From Halictus rubicundus (Eukaryota > Arthropoda > Insecta > Hymenoptera > Halictidae): a DNA stretch of 64,000 nt. Location of the stretch: contig NC_135155.1 of NCBI RefSeq assembly GCF_050948215.1, forward strand, positions 15,465,001-15,529,000. The letters are read 5' to 3'. Position numbers and translations under genes: made by a program. Below, piece by piece: positions 48,122-59,930 of the stretch. How positions within the stretch are numbered: the stretch's first letter is position 1; every line of letters begins with the position of its first letter. Below the pieces are notes generated by a model that had not been told where the DNA came from, did no database searches, and was given only the letters and a program-made list of their open reading frames with translations.

Positions 48122-50071
48122 TATTTACCAGACATTAAGAGAGAAAAAAAAACATAGAAGAATCATTAAATTTATACATATTTGGGGATAACGAACCTCC
48201 CACAATAAATCCCGTTTGAATAGACTAGGAGGGGATTAGGGGCAAGACTGACCTATTGTTTCACAAATGAAATGTATGAGTTTATTAATCTATTAGCATG
48301 TTGAGTCACTATGCATTGCCGGAGTAAACATACTGGCTTTACTCCACACATTTCGCTACCACCTATACTCGTTGTAGGTTGTAGGTAAAAATTTTAATAG
48401 CAGTCTTTAGAGCTCCGTCATTATATTAACGAATGAAGCTCTAAATTATGTTATTTAGGAATTGTATTTTTATAAGTATTTTTTAAACGATTGTTAAACA
48501 GAACATTTGCTTTACATGATGACTAAATTTCGTTGCCGATGATCTATCATCGTAATAGGAAATGAATAATAACTGTATTTATTTTTGATATTGTACTGGA
48601 AATACTACTTATTATGATGGAGACACTTCTATGCATGATAACGATTGCAACGTTTCTCTGCGTGTACGATTCTCGTACAGTTATTTATTTACGGTACTCG
48701 AAACTATCATAATGGTCGTGTCCTGTTCGAATACAACATATTCTATAAATATTTCGTAGATCATACCAGACTTGTACAAATATCTTTTATCAAAATTTGT
48801 TGTCGCATACTGTTTTATCTCTTTTGATCTTTAGAGACAAATTTTAATATAAACAGGGGTACTTGGTACTTGATAATATAGACAGGTCTATATAATGTAA
48901 TGTTCTGTTATAAAAAAAATTTTACATAAAGACTCCGCTGAGAATAATTAATATATAAGATACACAAAATATATGATGGATTGTATAATACGTTTGATAA
49001 ATACATTATGAAAAACTCTAAACTAAAATATCAATAAAATTAGACGAATTCTGTCAATAATTAGAAAAAAATTAAATTTATTTAAATGAGTACATTTCAT
49101 AAAAAGTGTTATGATTTTACTTTATTTGTTAAAATTGAAATATTTCTAGAAATAAGCTTTCAGATTAATAATTTCAGTAATATTATATTTTTTTATAATG
49201 TAATCTGAGAAAATGATTTCTTTAACTTAAATTTTCGCAAATATGTTTGTGGTGTTGGCGTATTCGTTACTGTTGTGCGTGAGTATTATATAATGCGTAT
49301 TATACGGTATGTGATACGTATTCGCATATGTTACGACCTAATTTGCTATCATATGTATAAAAAAAATACTCAAAACGGAAAAATGCATGAATACAGTTTT
49401 GTATGATAATCTCAGAGAGTTGGCAGTACTGGTTTCTATCCTTTAACCACCACATTCAATTGTGCGCATGTGTGCGTTGTAAGATCAAACTAGTATTGAC
49501 GTTGACAATTTGCAGTTGATATTTGGTAGGAATCGAAGGAAACGACTGTTGGGGGTGTTTCCCAAAATATTAATCACACATTCCACAATATTAGAAAGGT
49601 ACAACACGTTCGAATCGACATTGTAGAAAATCCATTTCGATTAAATAAAGTCTTTTCTTTGGCCACTTTCTTTTCTAAATATCTTCGGTATTCTGCATGA
49701 AAAATACATTTTCAAATAAATGCATGGTTCTAGGTTACCTTCAATATAACTATTTAACTGTTGCGTTAGAGATATTTATTTAACTATAATTTAACCTCTA
49801 AGACATTTTGTGAGCTACGTTCCATCAATTAAGAAATTAGTACTATATTAGTGTAAAATGACGATGTCAGTACCGAAAGTTGTAATGTCACAATTCATTT
49901 TTACATACGTCACGCCGCTTCAATATCTTTATTTACAATATTGTGTGTAGGTGCATTTATTTAAGAAATTTCGAAATGTCAAAGAACATATAATTTTTGT
50001 ATTTTTTTTTTTTCATGTATAATGCATTAATTTATCTTCACTAAGATTGTTTGACATTCTTATTAGTCGAT
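48122..50071. other. Cyclin A 3' UTR and clathrin light chain 5' region
   Basis: AT-rich with no coding exon. Possible poly(A) signals are AATAAA at 48,204-48,209 and another near 49,033. A splice acceptor (TTCTTATTAG at about 50,056-50,065) just before the clathrin light chain ATG implies an upstream untranslated exon that could not be placed. Confidence 0.45.
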
Positions 50072-52710
50072 ATGGATGCGTTCGGTGACAACTTTGTCAT
50101 TGAAGGAGAAGTGGATCCTGTCGCAGAATTTGTAGCGAGAGAACAGGATCAATTAGCAGGACTAGAAGATGAAATCCCACCGGTTTCGATGTCTACTTCT
50201 TCGGCAGGATCAAATGCAAATGGTAAACAATATTTTCATTTGAATTATTATAGTGTACTTTGTTTTATGTTTAGACATCCAAGCCAGTGTATATAGGTCA
50301 ACCTTTCTTAGAAAGTTATATTTAACATGTATATTTCTAAAGTTTGCTTCGTTAGTGTTCTTTTAACCCTTTGTGGTCCTATATGGAGTGTGATTTGACA
50401 TAACACTTCATACCAGCCGGTCCTATGTTGATTATGACTCGACATCACAATATTTCTGACAGAATTTGCACTGACCTGCTGATACGAAATAGTGAGCATA
50501 GCACAGAACAGCTGAAACAAAACTATATGATTGGCACAGACTACAAATGGTTAAAGCTTGAACAGTTTTAATCAATATATTATGACTCTGAAGTCCAAAT
50601 ATCTTCCATTCAGTTTTCTATGCATATTCTATATAATTAATCGCAGTCTTATATAGTGGAATGGAATAATGAATTACTAAATCTCTAATAGATAATTTAC
50701 CTGAAAGTTTTGGCAATTTAAAAGTTGGCCCAGGTGGGGATGCTGAGGGTAGCTTTGAAATAATAGATGCAGTTGGGCAACCAAATGAAACGCAACCTCC
50801 ACCAGCTACAGGTAAACTCTGTCATATTATACTTTCAACGAATACAATTAGGAAGCAACGAACATAAATTAAAGCACTGTATTTATTTAGAAACTGTATC
50901 CAAACCACCACCTGTAAAAGAGGAACCGGAGAAAATACGGAAATGGAGAGAAGAACAAAAAACTAGATTAGAGGAAAAAGGTATTAATTACTTCCCACAC
51001 AGCTTAATTTTAAAAATATATTAAAAAATGTCTGAATAAGGTAATGCTGCAAAGGCGTCTCACTGTCATTGAATATTGTTTAAACATATTTAAATGTTTA
51101 TAATGTTATAAAAATGTATACTGTTGTATTTAAGAGAGCCTACGGATATCGTTCTACGTAAGAAACATCCACATAGCTTTTATAGTTAAGGGGGAAAAAA
51201 TGTACATATTTAAAATATTTTTATCTATGCGATAAGGCTGAAGATTCTCTCAAAATTTCAAGCCAATCAGTCAACTAGAACTTGAAATATCGTGGCAACC
51301 GTTTCGCAAAAAGTGGTCTCGAGAAAAACGTGTTTAAAGGTTCAACTATCAACTATCAATACATACCTCGCAACGCGAGTTGCACTCTTCAAACGCGTAT
51401 AACTACTTTAATTTTACGAATTAAGAAAGAATAATCGATTTTTTCGGAGATAAAAAACCAGAATACCCCCTTAAAACAGAAAAGATTCTTAAAGTGAGAA
51501 ATTAAATTGTTCAAAAACTGAAGGTGGTGGAAAGAAGGTACTTTCGAATTCGTGGTCGTCAAACTCTATAAAAATCGCCTATATTTAATGATATTTTTCC
51601 GCAATTAGATGCAGAAGAAGAAAAAAAGAAAGAAGAATGGAGGGAGGCTGCAAGGAAAGAGTTAGAAGAATGGTATAAGCATCACGCAGAAGCTATTAGT
51701 AAAACAAAAACCACAAACAGGTAATATTTACTGTTGCTGTTTAATTTAATTTTGTTTTCTGCAATCAACGCGACATATTTTTTACTAATATAGATATAAC
51801 TTTTAATCGCGCATTTGTAGACGCAATTAAAAGTGTTTTTATTCCGTCTAAGATTATAAATACTTTATTGAATTATTTTAAGAAATCTACTACATGCAAT
51901 TATATTATTTTCATTCTGCTTCTTAGGGAATCAGCCAAGTAAGTTATACTATATTTTTTTTGCATGTATAATTGCATTGCAATGCTGTGTACTGTATAGC
52001 TTTGCTTATACAATTCACAACGCCAAATGCTATTGATTATCAGAAACATTTGACATTTTCATATGTGGTCAGCTAGCTGCTTTATAGTCTTGACTTAGAG
52101 ATATTTTACGCTTGATGCAATTATACGTCTGCTGTGTATCAAATTATTCAAGAGGTATAGGTACTCTACGTATAGAAAGAAATGTTTTATCATTGACATT
52201 ATATGTTTTTTATACGAATAAATGAGTACTTCGTTATCGTTAACTGTAGGTTCAGTATCATAAATTTATTTTTATTTTTGTAGTAAAGCCATATACGTGA
52301 GTTTATAATATAAAAGAAACGTTTCCATTTTGTTACAATAGAAGTTAGAATTTTAAAGATACTTAGACTTCGTATTGTTACATACACTACACGTAAAGAA
52401 AACAAATAATAGAAATGTTAACTGCATACACTGCAATTACATTAATACATAAAAAAACTTACAATCACCGCATAGTTTCAGTTTTTGTATGCCTCCGCGT
52501 CATATTTAATATGCTACTTTTATTAATAGGAACGCCGAGAAACAATTCGTTGCAGAAGCCGATGAAGTGGAGCCAGGGACAGAATGGGAACGCATCGCGA
52601 AACTTTGCGATTTCAATCCAAAATCATCGCGAACCTCGAAAGATGTTTCACGGATGCGTTCGATCATTTTACAATTGAAACAAACTCCACCTTCCCCGGT
52701 CACTCTTTGA
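50072..52710 (+). CDS. Clc: Clathrin light chain
   Basis: Binds the clathrin heavy-chain leg and regulates coat assembly in endocytosis. Five constitutive exons: 50072-50222, 50692-50811, 50891-50980, 51609-51720, 52530-52710, giving 217 aa, as expected for insect light chains. Also an optional 12-nt exon at 51927-51938. The start MDAFGDNFV is typical, with an acidic N-terminal region. The second half is the charged heavy-chain-binding helix (PEKIRKWREEQKTRLEEK; EEEKKKEEWREAARKELEEW). The C terminus includes EWERIAKLCDFNPKSSRTSKD and DVSRMRSIILQLKQTP, both hallmarks of the family. The upstream in-frame ATG at 50,051 lies before a splice acceptor and is not used. It converges on the Ankle2-like gene. 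Confidence 0.97.
51927..51938 (+). other. 12-nt in-frame microexon of clathrin light chain
   Basis: TTCTGCTTCTTAG is followed by GGAATCAGCCAA and GTAAGT, a consensus donor. The preceding exon ends AG and the next begins GAACGCC, so inclusion changes Arg-Asn to Arg-Glu-Ser-Ala-Lys-Asn without shifting the frame. Vertebrate light chains carry tissue-specific inserts in the C-terminal half, so a regulated insert is plausible. Confidence 0.7.
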
Positions 52711-52856
52711 TCGAATTAAAAGCCGGATTAAAGCATAGATATACAGAATATCAAACGTATTAAACGAAAAAAAGAACAGTGTACGCAAGTTACAATATCA
52801 TTGAAAAACAAAGATCGTATCTGATCGTGTCATGCAAAAAATGTAATATTACTGTG

Positions 52857-52862
52857 AATAAA
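52857..52862 (+). terminator. Clathrin light chain polyadenylation signal
   Basis: AATAAA lies 147 bases past the stop codon, in an AT-rich setting. Confidence 0.6.
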
Positions 52863-53173
52863 GATTATTAATTAGAAAGTATTGAAATAAATATTAAATT
52901 TAAAAAATATGTATTATAATTATCAATGTGTTGAAAATAAAAAGAAACAAAATTGAATGTAATAGTTTCAGCCACGTTACACGCATATGCGTTCCGATGT
53001 AAGTGGTACACAATACATAAAACCAATGTGTGAAGTTCTTATACATTATTTTAATCACATATAAAATTTGTTGAAAATATATCTCATATTTAGTATGCTT
53101 AAACAAGTTCTTTCAAATACACTAATGTTACTTATAGGAATCATTGTGCGTAATATAAAAAAGTTTATACAGT

Positions 53174-53179
53174 TTTATT
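53174..53179 (-). terminator. Ankle2-like gene polyadenylation signal
   Basis: AATAAA on the minus strand, 35 bases past the stop codon of the Ankle2-like gene. Confidence 0.55.
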
Positions 53180-53213
53180 TTTTTACACTGTTCAACGCCT
53201 GGATATTTAACAT

Positions 53214-56022
53214 CTAGGGTGTCAAAAGCAATTTTCTTCTGGATAGCCTTGCATTGTTAGTTCTGAAACAGATAATGCATCATATTGTTACCATGTATAT
53301 TACACCATACCATGATATTATATTTATTATATTATTGTAAGAGAGATAAAAGTATTGATAATGTGTTACAAGTGGTTACCTGTGTGAATCACGTTTCATA
53401 GCAAGCTGCATGTCTTGTTGCCAACGATAAATATTAGGATATGTAGTAGGTTTAATCGATGATGGTACTGCATAATAAACAGCATAATCCAATTTTGTTG
53501 GTGTAGATCTATAATATATTAATTAAAATATACATATAGTCAGTGTCAAATCAGAATAACTTTTTTATAAATGGACATAGATTAGTTTACTATGTAACGA
53601 AAATTTTGGAAAAATTGTATTTGTTTCATTACAAAAAAGTTATTCTGATTTAAAGTGTGAGCCATCAATTATGAGACTGACTGTATATACGACAGGTACA
53701 ATGTCCTTCGGTAAACCTTACCCTTCGAGAAAAGTTGCAGGACCTTCCTCCGCAATATGCATTTCATCGTCAGAACTATCAACTACTAATTTCGGTGATG
53801 ATGGTGGCGTATAAAACTCTGATTCATCTAAAAAAAAAAGGAGATCGAGCAAATAATATTAATATTAATTGATTCCGTCTAATACAGCAGAATATTTTTG
53901 AATCCTATTTGTAATATCTACCTAAACTATCTTGATTCTCTACATTGAACAACGAGCATGATTGTAACTTATTACATATATAATCTATTTCGTCAACTTG
54001 TTCGGCTTCCTTTCCTACGTTTGAATTCTTTCGACTGCAATGCAAGCTCTGGGAAGAAGTATAAAGATATGAAGACAAATGTTCGAAACTAAATCATCCT
54101 ATTGTTAATACCTGACTGTATTGAAGTAACTGGTCATAAAATTTGTGTTCTAAATATTTCTCAAGTTTCGCTAAACCTTCCGAGGTACGAAAATCGGCGA
54201 AGTCATTCAAGAATTGCCAAAACTCCTTCCATGGCACGTGATACTCTTCTGCTAAATCTCTGAAAATAATATACTGCATTTCAATATTTGTTTCATTTAA
54301 AAGCAGCACTGACAATAGTACGTAATTAACGATTGCAATCAAAGGTGTGCGAGAAATCGAAAATGTCGGGACGAGACAGGTTCTTGAATATTCTCGGCAA
54401 TCCCGATATATCTGAGATCCCCGAAAATTACCTGACATTTTCGGGTTCCTGTACATCTGTAATTGTAATGTACCTTCCAATTCGTTCAAGTCCCTTCTCT
54501 GTGTCTTGCAATCTCAAGGCTAAGCTATTAATGGGGCTACCAGGTTCAAGCTCACAAATTCTTTTAACTGGAGTCATCATACGAATACTACGTGGTGGTG
54601 TTTTCCATTCCTTCCTGAATTCCAATGCACGAGATTTGGTCATTGGACCAGCAAATGCGCGTACTTCTAAACGAGGACTTAATGGATCCGACTGTATACT
54701 CTATAAAAAATTGATTGTTTAAAAAATTTTAGAAAGTACAAATTTAGTGTCTGCATACCATTGGACTAGTCGGAGAAAAAGGTTCTCCTATAACAGGTTG
54801 AAATGTGTTATCATCTGATCTTAATACAGGTACATAATACTGATCTTCCAGTAATAAGCGTATCTCTTTCTTCAATTCTTCGTCTTCTTGACATGTTCTG
54901 CTACATATTATCTGTAATGTTCACAAATAATATGCGAGTTAAAAAATACTTTTGTAGAGAGCTACTAAACACTACTAAAAAAACATAAAGAGAATACTGA
55001 AAACATTGTAATTAAAAGATACTGAATTCTTATTACATGTATTCTCTGATTCAAGTTTTTAAATATTTTATCACGTACATCTATTGGTAGTTGCTTATAC
55101 TTGTTTGGTAATGTTTTTATACAACATGGATACGAAACAAGAACTTTGACTACATTTTTCAAACCAAATTTAACTGCGAAGTGTAACGGTGTTTCATTCA
55201 GTCCTTTATCTGGTGTATTTAAATACAAATCTAACATAATCTGTGCTCGGTCCACATAACTCTTGCATTCATCGCCATAAAGTAACTTTATAAATTCTGC
55301 ATTTCCAACAGTGTTTAATATTAACTCACACATATCTGGTTTGTCTGCTCTGACTGCAATATGCAATGCATTGTAACGACACCCTTCCTATCGAACATTA
55401 AAGAATATATTTTATAGTACGTTCAGAAATGTAAAACATTCGGAAATAATAATAAATGTGATATATTACTTGTAAAATTGCAGGTGTGTCACCGCTACCA
55501 ATTAAATATCGTGGATTTTCCCATAAAGTAGTCTTTACAGCATACAAATCCCCATCTTTAATTAATTTTCTAAAGCCCACCAACTCCTGTGATCGTGGTG
55601 CTTTAAAGTTACTCGACTTCTCTTCTACTACAGGTACTGCTGCAGGTACTGTACTACCATTGTTATTACACAAAGTTTTCTCGAAACCTGTCTTGGCATA
55701 TTCTTCAGCTTCTGAACGTTTTTTAAACGATTTCAGACGTCCAGTTTTGAATTCCTTAATTATTTTCAATGCTTCTGCTTTGTCCATATAAATCCGAACA
55801 TTTTCTACAACAATCGAATACATGGGAAAATAAGAGAGAGAGAAAATTATCAAAAATACAAACAAGATTCGAATGCACTGAATGTTTACCTTTTACATTA
55901 TTTTCTGTGGTTATATTTTCTTCGGGTATATAAACAGCATGAAAAATTATTTCGTTTGACACATTAGAATTGCCACAAGTCATATTCACTGTTTGTATCA
56001 ACATTTTATCGTTTTCATTCAT
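53214..56022 (-). CDS. Ankle2: Ankyrin repeat protein of the ANKLE2 family
   Basis: ANKLE2 acts at the nuclear envelope and ER to control BAF phosphorylation and envelope reassembly after mitosis. Ten exons, high to low: 56022-55890, 55804-55470, 55387-55079, 54911-54759, 54700-54474, 54259-54112, 54048-53922, 53827-53722, 53508-53380, 53262-53214. Phases agree, giving 571 aa. Exon 2 holds the viroplasmin/RNase H1-like module (RLKSFKKRSEAEEYAKTGFE). Exons 2-3 hold ankyrin repeats (GDTPAILQ, YNALHIAVRADKPDMCELIL, NETPLHFAVKFGLKNVVKVL). Exons 4-6 carry family blocks (DQYYVPVLRSDD, EVRAFAGPMTKS, KEWKTPPRS, ERIGRDLAEEYHVPWKEFW). The C-terminal part is low-complexity and acidic with Ser/Pro. No LEM domain or transmembrane helix is seen before the first ATG, unlike vertebrate ANKLE2. 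An extra upstream exon cannot be excluded. Confidence 0.92.
53534..53692. mobile_element. TA-type inverted-repeat element in Ankle2-like intron 9
   Basis: The arms include CAGTGTCAAATCAGAATAAC / GTTATTCTGATTTAAAGTGTG. Outer ends are TATAGTCAGT and ACTGACTGTATA. It is about 155 bp and non-coding. The ends and TA edges fit a Tc1/mariner-type MITE. Confidence 0.65.
54340..54461. mobile_element. hAT-like short element next to an Ankle2-like splice donor
   Basis: A 122-bp element related to that at 23,932 (shared CGAAAATGTCGGG / ACATTTTCGGG). Ends are CAAAGGTGTGCG and CTGTACATCTGTA, flanked by ATTGCAAT and ATTGTAAT, an 8-bp duplication with one mismatch. Its right duplication ends 4 bases from the GT of the minus-strand donor at 54,473. 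Confidence 0.65.
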
Positions 56023-56910
56023 CGTAACTTGCTCCTACTTAAAATTATAGTTACCTCGTCAAGACATTTATTGGTTATGTATCGGATTACAATGTATCGC
56101 AAAACTGCGCGCATTCATCCTAATGTTTAAAACTTTCTACACGATATCTTGCATATTTTATTGGATTACGTGTACGTTGTTCGTACTTTTTTAGGAATAT
56201 CGTTTATCCAAATATGTGTCGCAAGGTATTTAGTTCACGGTGTATCTAACATCGTTAACTTTCGAACAATTTCATAAACTGTCGTCTATAAAATTGAATA
56301 AAACAACAGTCATTAAATGTTTCATAAAATATGTCTTCGAAAGAATGAAGAAAAAAAAATATGAAATACAAAATCTATTTAAGGTTAGGCTTAATTCTTA
56401 CAATAAAAAATTCATAAATATGCACCCAGCAAAGACTATGCTTGCCGAATCAATAATCCTTAGTGTAAACAAATTTGTTGCATTTTATACGAATTACTAA
56501 AAACAGACTACCGCACTGTAACTGTCATTTATAAAAGCAACCAATCCTAAACGGATTTCAGGCCATCAACCAATAATTTCAACTGTTTCCTCAATGTGTT
56601 ACGTGTTCTTTGCTCTTTGAAGTTTCAAAAACGTTCATACGGATTCCTACGCGTAGAATGCGTACTGAACGAAAAAATGGTGTAAAACAAAATTTTTTAC
56701 TGACACTAGAATATTATTAAACATAAAGTTATCGGTCGCTACATTGATTTTAGCTTAAAACGTACTAACTTGCTAAATAATGCTGTTTATTATAAATATA
56801 GCCATTTGGTGAAAATATGGCTCCTTATTGGCTATCTAACATTGCATAGAACAAATGGGCGCGAATATAACTCTAACTTAAATGTTTCACTTGTTTGTGG
56901 ACTATTATTG

Positions 56911-57252
56911 TAGATTATGTTTATTATGATATACAGGGTGTCCTAAAGTGTTGTACTTCCTTGATTAACGAAAATTTCGACGGATTTCGGCTCGTCGACA
57001 TGTCCTGTTGAAAATAGCGTTGGCATTGGCCGATCCAACATCCGTCCGCTGCAGCCGTGCTCTGATTGGTCCATGTTTTTCGTTAATAACTCCTTAACAA
57101 AGCTGCTTAGGGCATTTTCGCAAAGGAAAAAGTTATTTGAAATCACCCGTTTAAAGGAAGTACAACATTTTTGGGCCACGCTTGATTCAAGCGTTTTTAC
57201 TTAATCAAGGAAGTACAATATTTTTAAGACACCCTGTATAATAAACATAACC
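56911..57252. mobile_element. ACAGGGTGTC-family inverted-repeat element
   Basis: The left arm runs from TTATGTTTATTATGATATAC through AGGGTGTCCTAAAG to TTGTACTTCCTTGATTAA. The right arm is its inverse, TTAATCAAGGAAGTACAATA ... GACACCCTGTATA ... ATAAACATAA. Inside are TGATTGGTCCATGTTTTTCG and AAGTACAACATTTTTGGGCC, shared with the copies at 44,361 and 61,356. Confidence 0.82.
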
Positions 57253-57393
57253 TGCAATAAAATAGGACGGTCTCAGAGGATTCAGCATATGTAGACATGA
57301 TGCAGACCATACAGTTGGTAGTATTAGTGCATTAGTGACACAATCGGGGTAATGGTGCTAATGGGGGGATCATGTAAGTAGTGACAGGATATT

Positions 57394-57705
57394 GTGCGGG
57401 TTTTTCGCGCATGCGCGTCCAAAAGCAGTAACGTATCTATATTGTGGAGAACTTAGTGGGGTACTATTATTGGCGGGAAAGTAGCGGAAGAGTTCAGGTC
57501 GAGACGACGAGACAAGCGTGCTACGAATTTTTTGTACGTTACTGTTAATATTTGATTGACATACACATGTTATATAGTTATTTTTTAAAAAATCAAATCA
57601 TAACAATTTTGTGAAATTATGCGGGATGATCAAGGTACCCCAGTTTAGCCAAACGTTTGACTGTACTGACGCTAAAATCGTCGCGCATGCGCGAAAAACT
57701 ACACG
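57394..57705. repeat. Inverted pair around TTTTTCGCGCATGCGCG, upstream of brummer
   Basis: GTGCGGGTTTTTCGCGCATG (left) and CATGCGCGAAAAACTACAC (right) are inverted copies about 280 bases apart, each centred on CGCGCATGCGCG. The pair may be the ends of a small inverted-repeat element. Each core also matches an NRF-1-type site (YGCGCAYGCGCR). Both readings are inference. Confidence 0.5.
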
Positions 57706-58159
57706 GAAGTGCTAAGGGAAAGACAAATCAAACAGGGAATTCGCCCGGCAAGTCACTGGAATGGGCGGAGCGATCACCACACCATCACCGCTAGCCAATC
57801 GACGGTTCAGTGAGTACTATTTACAAACCGCACGCGTCATCAAACGTGTATTATCTTGCTAGCTGTTTGTAACATGTATTTTTTTCAATCGAACTTGAGA
57901 TTAGTCTTGAGAGTTTGGGAAGACTGTTGTTGTCCGCGAAGGACTACCGATAGTTCGACCTCGGACGTTGCGGCATATACATCGTCGCGAGCGCTTTCCT
58001 CACCGAGTAATGTGTTCATAGTGCCGTAGAAAAGGGAACTGTATTTCTTTCCTTTTTCCACGTGAATTTGTTGCAACGATTATCCTTCCTACGATCTATT
58101 ATAAACAAAAGGAGAACGGGCAAACGGCACACAGACTGTGGGTACAGGAGAATTTCGAA

Positions 58160-58319
58160 ATGAATTTATCGTTCGCTGGATGCGGCTTCCTCGGTATTTA
58201 CCACGTTGGTGTGGCGGTGTGCTTTAAGAAATATGCTCCACACTTGCTCTTGGATAAGATTAGTGGTGCATCGGCTGGTGCTATCGCTGCTTGTTGCCTT
58301 CTTTGTGATTTACCCCTCG
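58160..58319 (+). CDS. bmm: Brummer-type patatin lipase, first coding exon (partial)
   Basis: Brummer is the fly counterpart of ATGL/PNPLA2, the lipid-droplet triacylglycerol lipase. Only exon 1 is visible: 53 codons plus one base, ending at a GTGAGT donor. It begins MNLSFAGCGFLGIYHVGVAV, which includes the glycine-rich oxyanion-type loop (GCGFLG), and has the nucleophile elbow GASAG (Ser about 44) within DKISGASAGAIAACC. The catalytic Asp, the rest of the patatin domain and the C-terminal droplet-binding region were not found in the following 5.7 kb, so intron 1 probably runs past the window. The start is the usual family start. Confidence 0.92.
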
Positions 58320-59573
58320 GTGAGTGAACTCCTTTGTTTACACAATCTCACCGATATACATAGCATCTTAAGTAATTAGTTTGTTTAATCTCGCCTTCTA
58401 TGGGTCCATTTTATACGTGCTCAACAAATTGTAGTACATTTGATCACGCTGTTGCTACTAAGAGGTTAGGCTACAGCTGAAAAATTAGGCTGTTTTTTTA
58501 TGGAACGTAAATACACAATTGACGTGAGAGTACTTGTTTAACTGCCATGTGGACTATAAAACTGCTTGGTATATTTAAAAAGGCATGTCATTTCTGAAAT
58601 TCTGAAATATATGATTGTCATATTCCCTAAGCATTAACGTCGCTGTTTCTTGATTTTTTTTTAACTGATAGAATGATGCTCCAACATAATTTTTTGAAAT
58701 TTTACTGTATGCTGACCTAAATACCTTTTGCTGTTTTTTTCAGAATTATTCAAACATTACTACCAGTATTATATTTACATCACTTATTATAGTCCATTGA
58801 AAGCAATATGAATAACAACTAATCAGGCTATATTTCCAGAAACCGGTCACATTCGATTTGGCTAAAATTTTGTAAATAGCTTCATTATACATAAAAACAA
58901 TGTCTGCGAGAAGGATTCTTAGCGACTTAAAATTTAAGGCCCAACATTTTCCAAAGAATGTTTTTACCATTTTAGTGTCGCTCCCTGTAATTTTGAAAAA
59001 ATCTATGCTTCGATTGCGCTGAATTTTTGGTTTGGGTTAGGTTTGAGTTTTTCAAAATTCCAACTAAACCGGACCAGACAGGTTTTCGGAAGTGTCACCC
59101 TTATTTATATAATTGCTTCTAAAATATCATATTACATTCAGAAGAATTAGGTTTATCATAGCGCAGTTCATTGCCATAATTGTGTAATGTAACCAATATT
59201 CCTGAAAGCTGCAAAATTATTCATAGACTTGTAGTAAAGTTGGTCATCCATTGGATAAATCTTATAAGTAGGTCAAGCTTAGAATCAGCAAATTGGAAGT
59301 AGTAGCAAGAACAGTTATCAAATGTTTTTCTTTGTGTGTAGAACTGGTAACAAACGTTTAACACTCTAAACAATTACAATAGTCGTATAGGCACAAGCAA
59401 CTACGCACTACATACAACATTTTTATATTGATAAGCAGTTAATCGGTTTGAGCAAAAGAGACATGCCCATCGTTACTGCAACGCATTATCAGAACCATTG
59501 TCTATATTTTTTCCCCAAAATTAGCTATCAAATCTTATTTATAAAATAGGTTTTTCTATACATAAACTATTTA

Positions 59574-59930
59574 CTTTTCATTGACTAACTTATTTACTAA
59601 CTGTTTCATTACATTTTAAAATGCAATAAATCATATCCAAAATGAATTTCTAGGCAGTTTTGTATAAATTTTTTTTATACAATACGATTCATTGTTATAA
59701 TTTTGTTTACATTGCTTTAGAAGGCGAGACAAGAATAATTTTTCAAACCTGAAAATTATTCACTTTTCATCGACTAATTTCTTGAGTAAGTGTGTCATTA
59801 AATTTGAAAATATAAATCCTATCTAATATAAATCTCTGGGCAGTTTTGTATATATTGTGCTATACAAAACAATTTGTAGTTATTTAATTTAAATTGCAAT
59901 AATTTTTCAATCCAGAAAACATATGAATAT
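59574..59930. repeat. Diverged tandem repeat, unit ~187 bp
   Basis: Two head-to-tail copies start CTTTTCATTGACTAACTTAT (about 59,575) and CTTTTCATCGACTAATTTCT (about 59,763). Both continue to GGCAGTTTTGTATA and then to a stretch near AATAATTTTTCAA. Identity looks about 70% by eye. Confidence 0.6.

Larger units (their letters stand above)
56023..58159. promoter_or_regulatory. Divergent region between Ankle2-like gene and brummer
   Basis: The two genes are head-to-head, with 2.1 kb between start codons. The region includes two inverted-repeat elements (separate entries) and should hold both promoters. A purine/pyrimidine-balanced, moderately GC-rich stretch at about 57,720-58,159 is probably the brummer 5' UTR and core promoter. 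No TATA box was assigned. Confidence 0.45.

Noticed and set aside
50051..50071. Upstream in-frame ATG of clathrin light chain
   Set aside because: A splice acceptor (TTATTAG) lies between it and MDAFGDNF, the conserved start; the seven extra codons are intronic.
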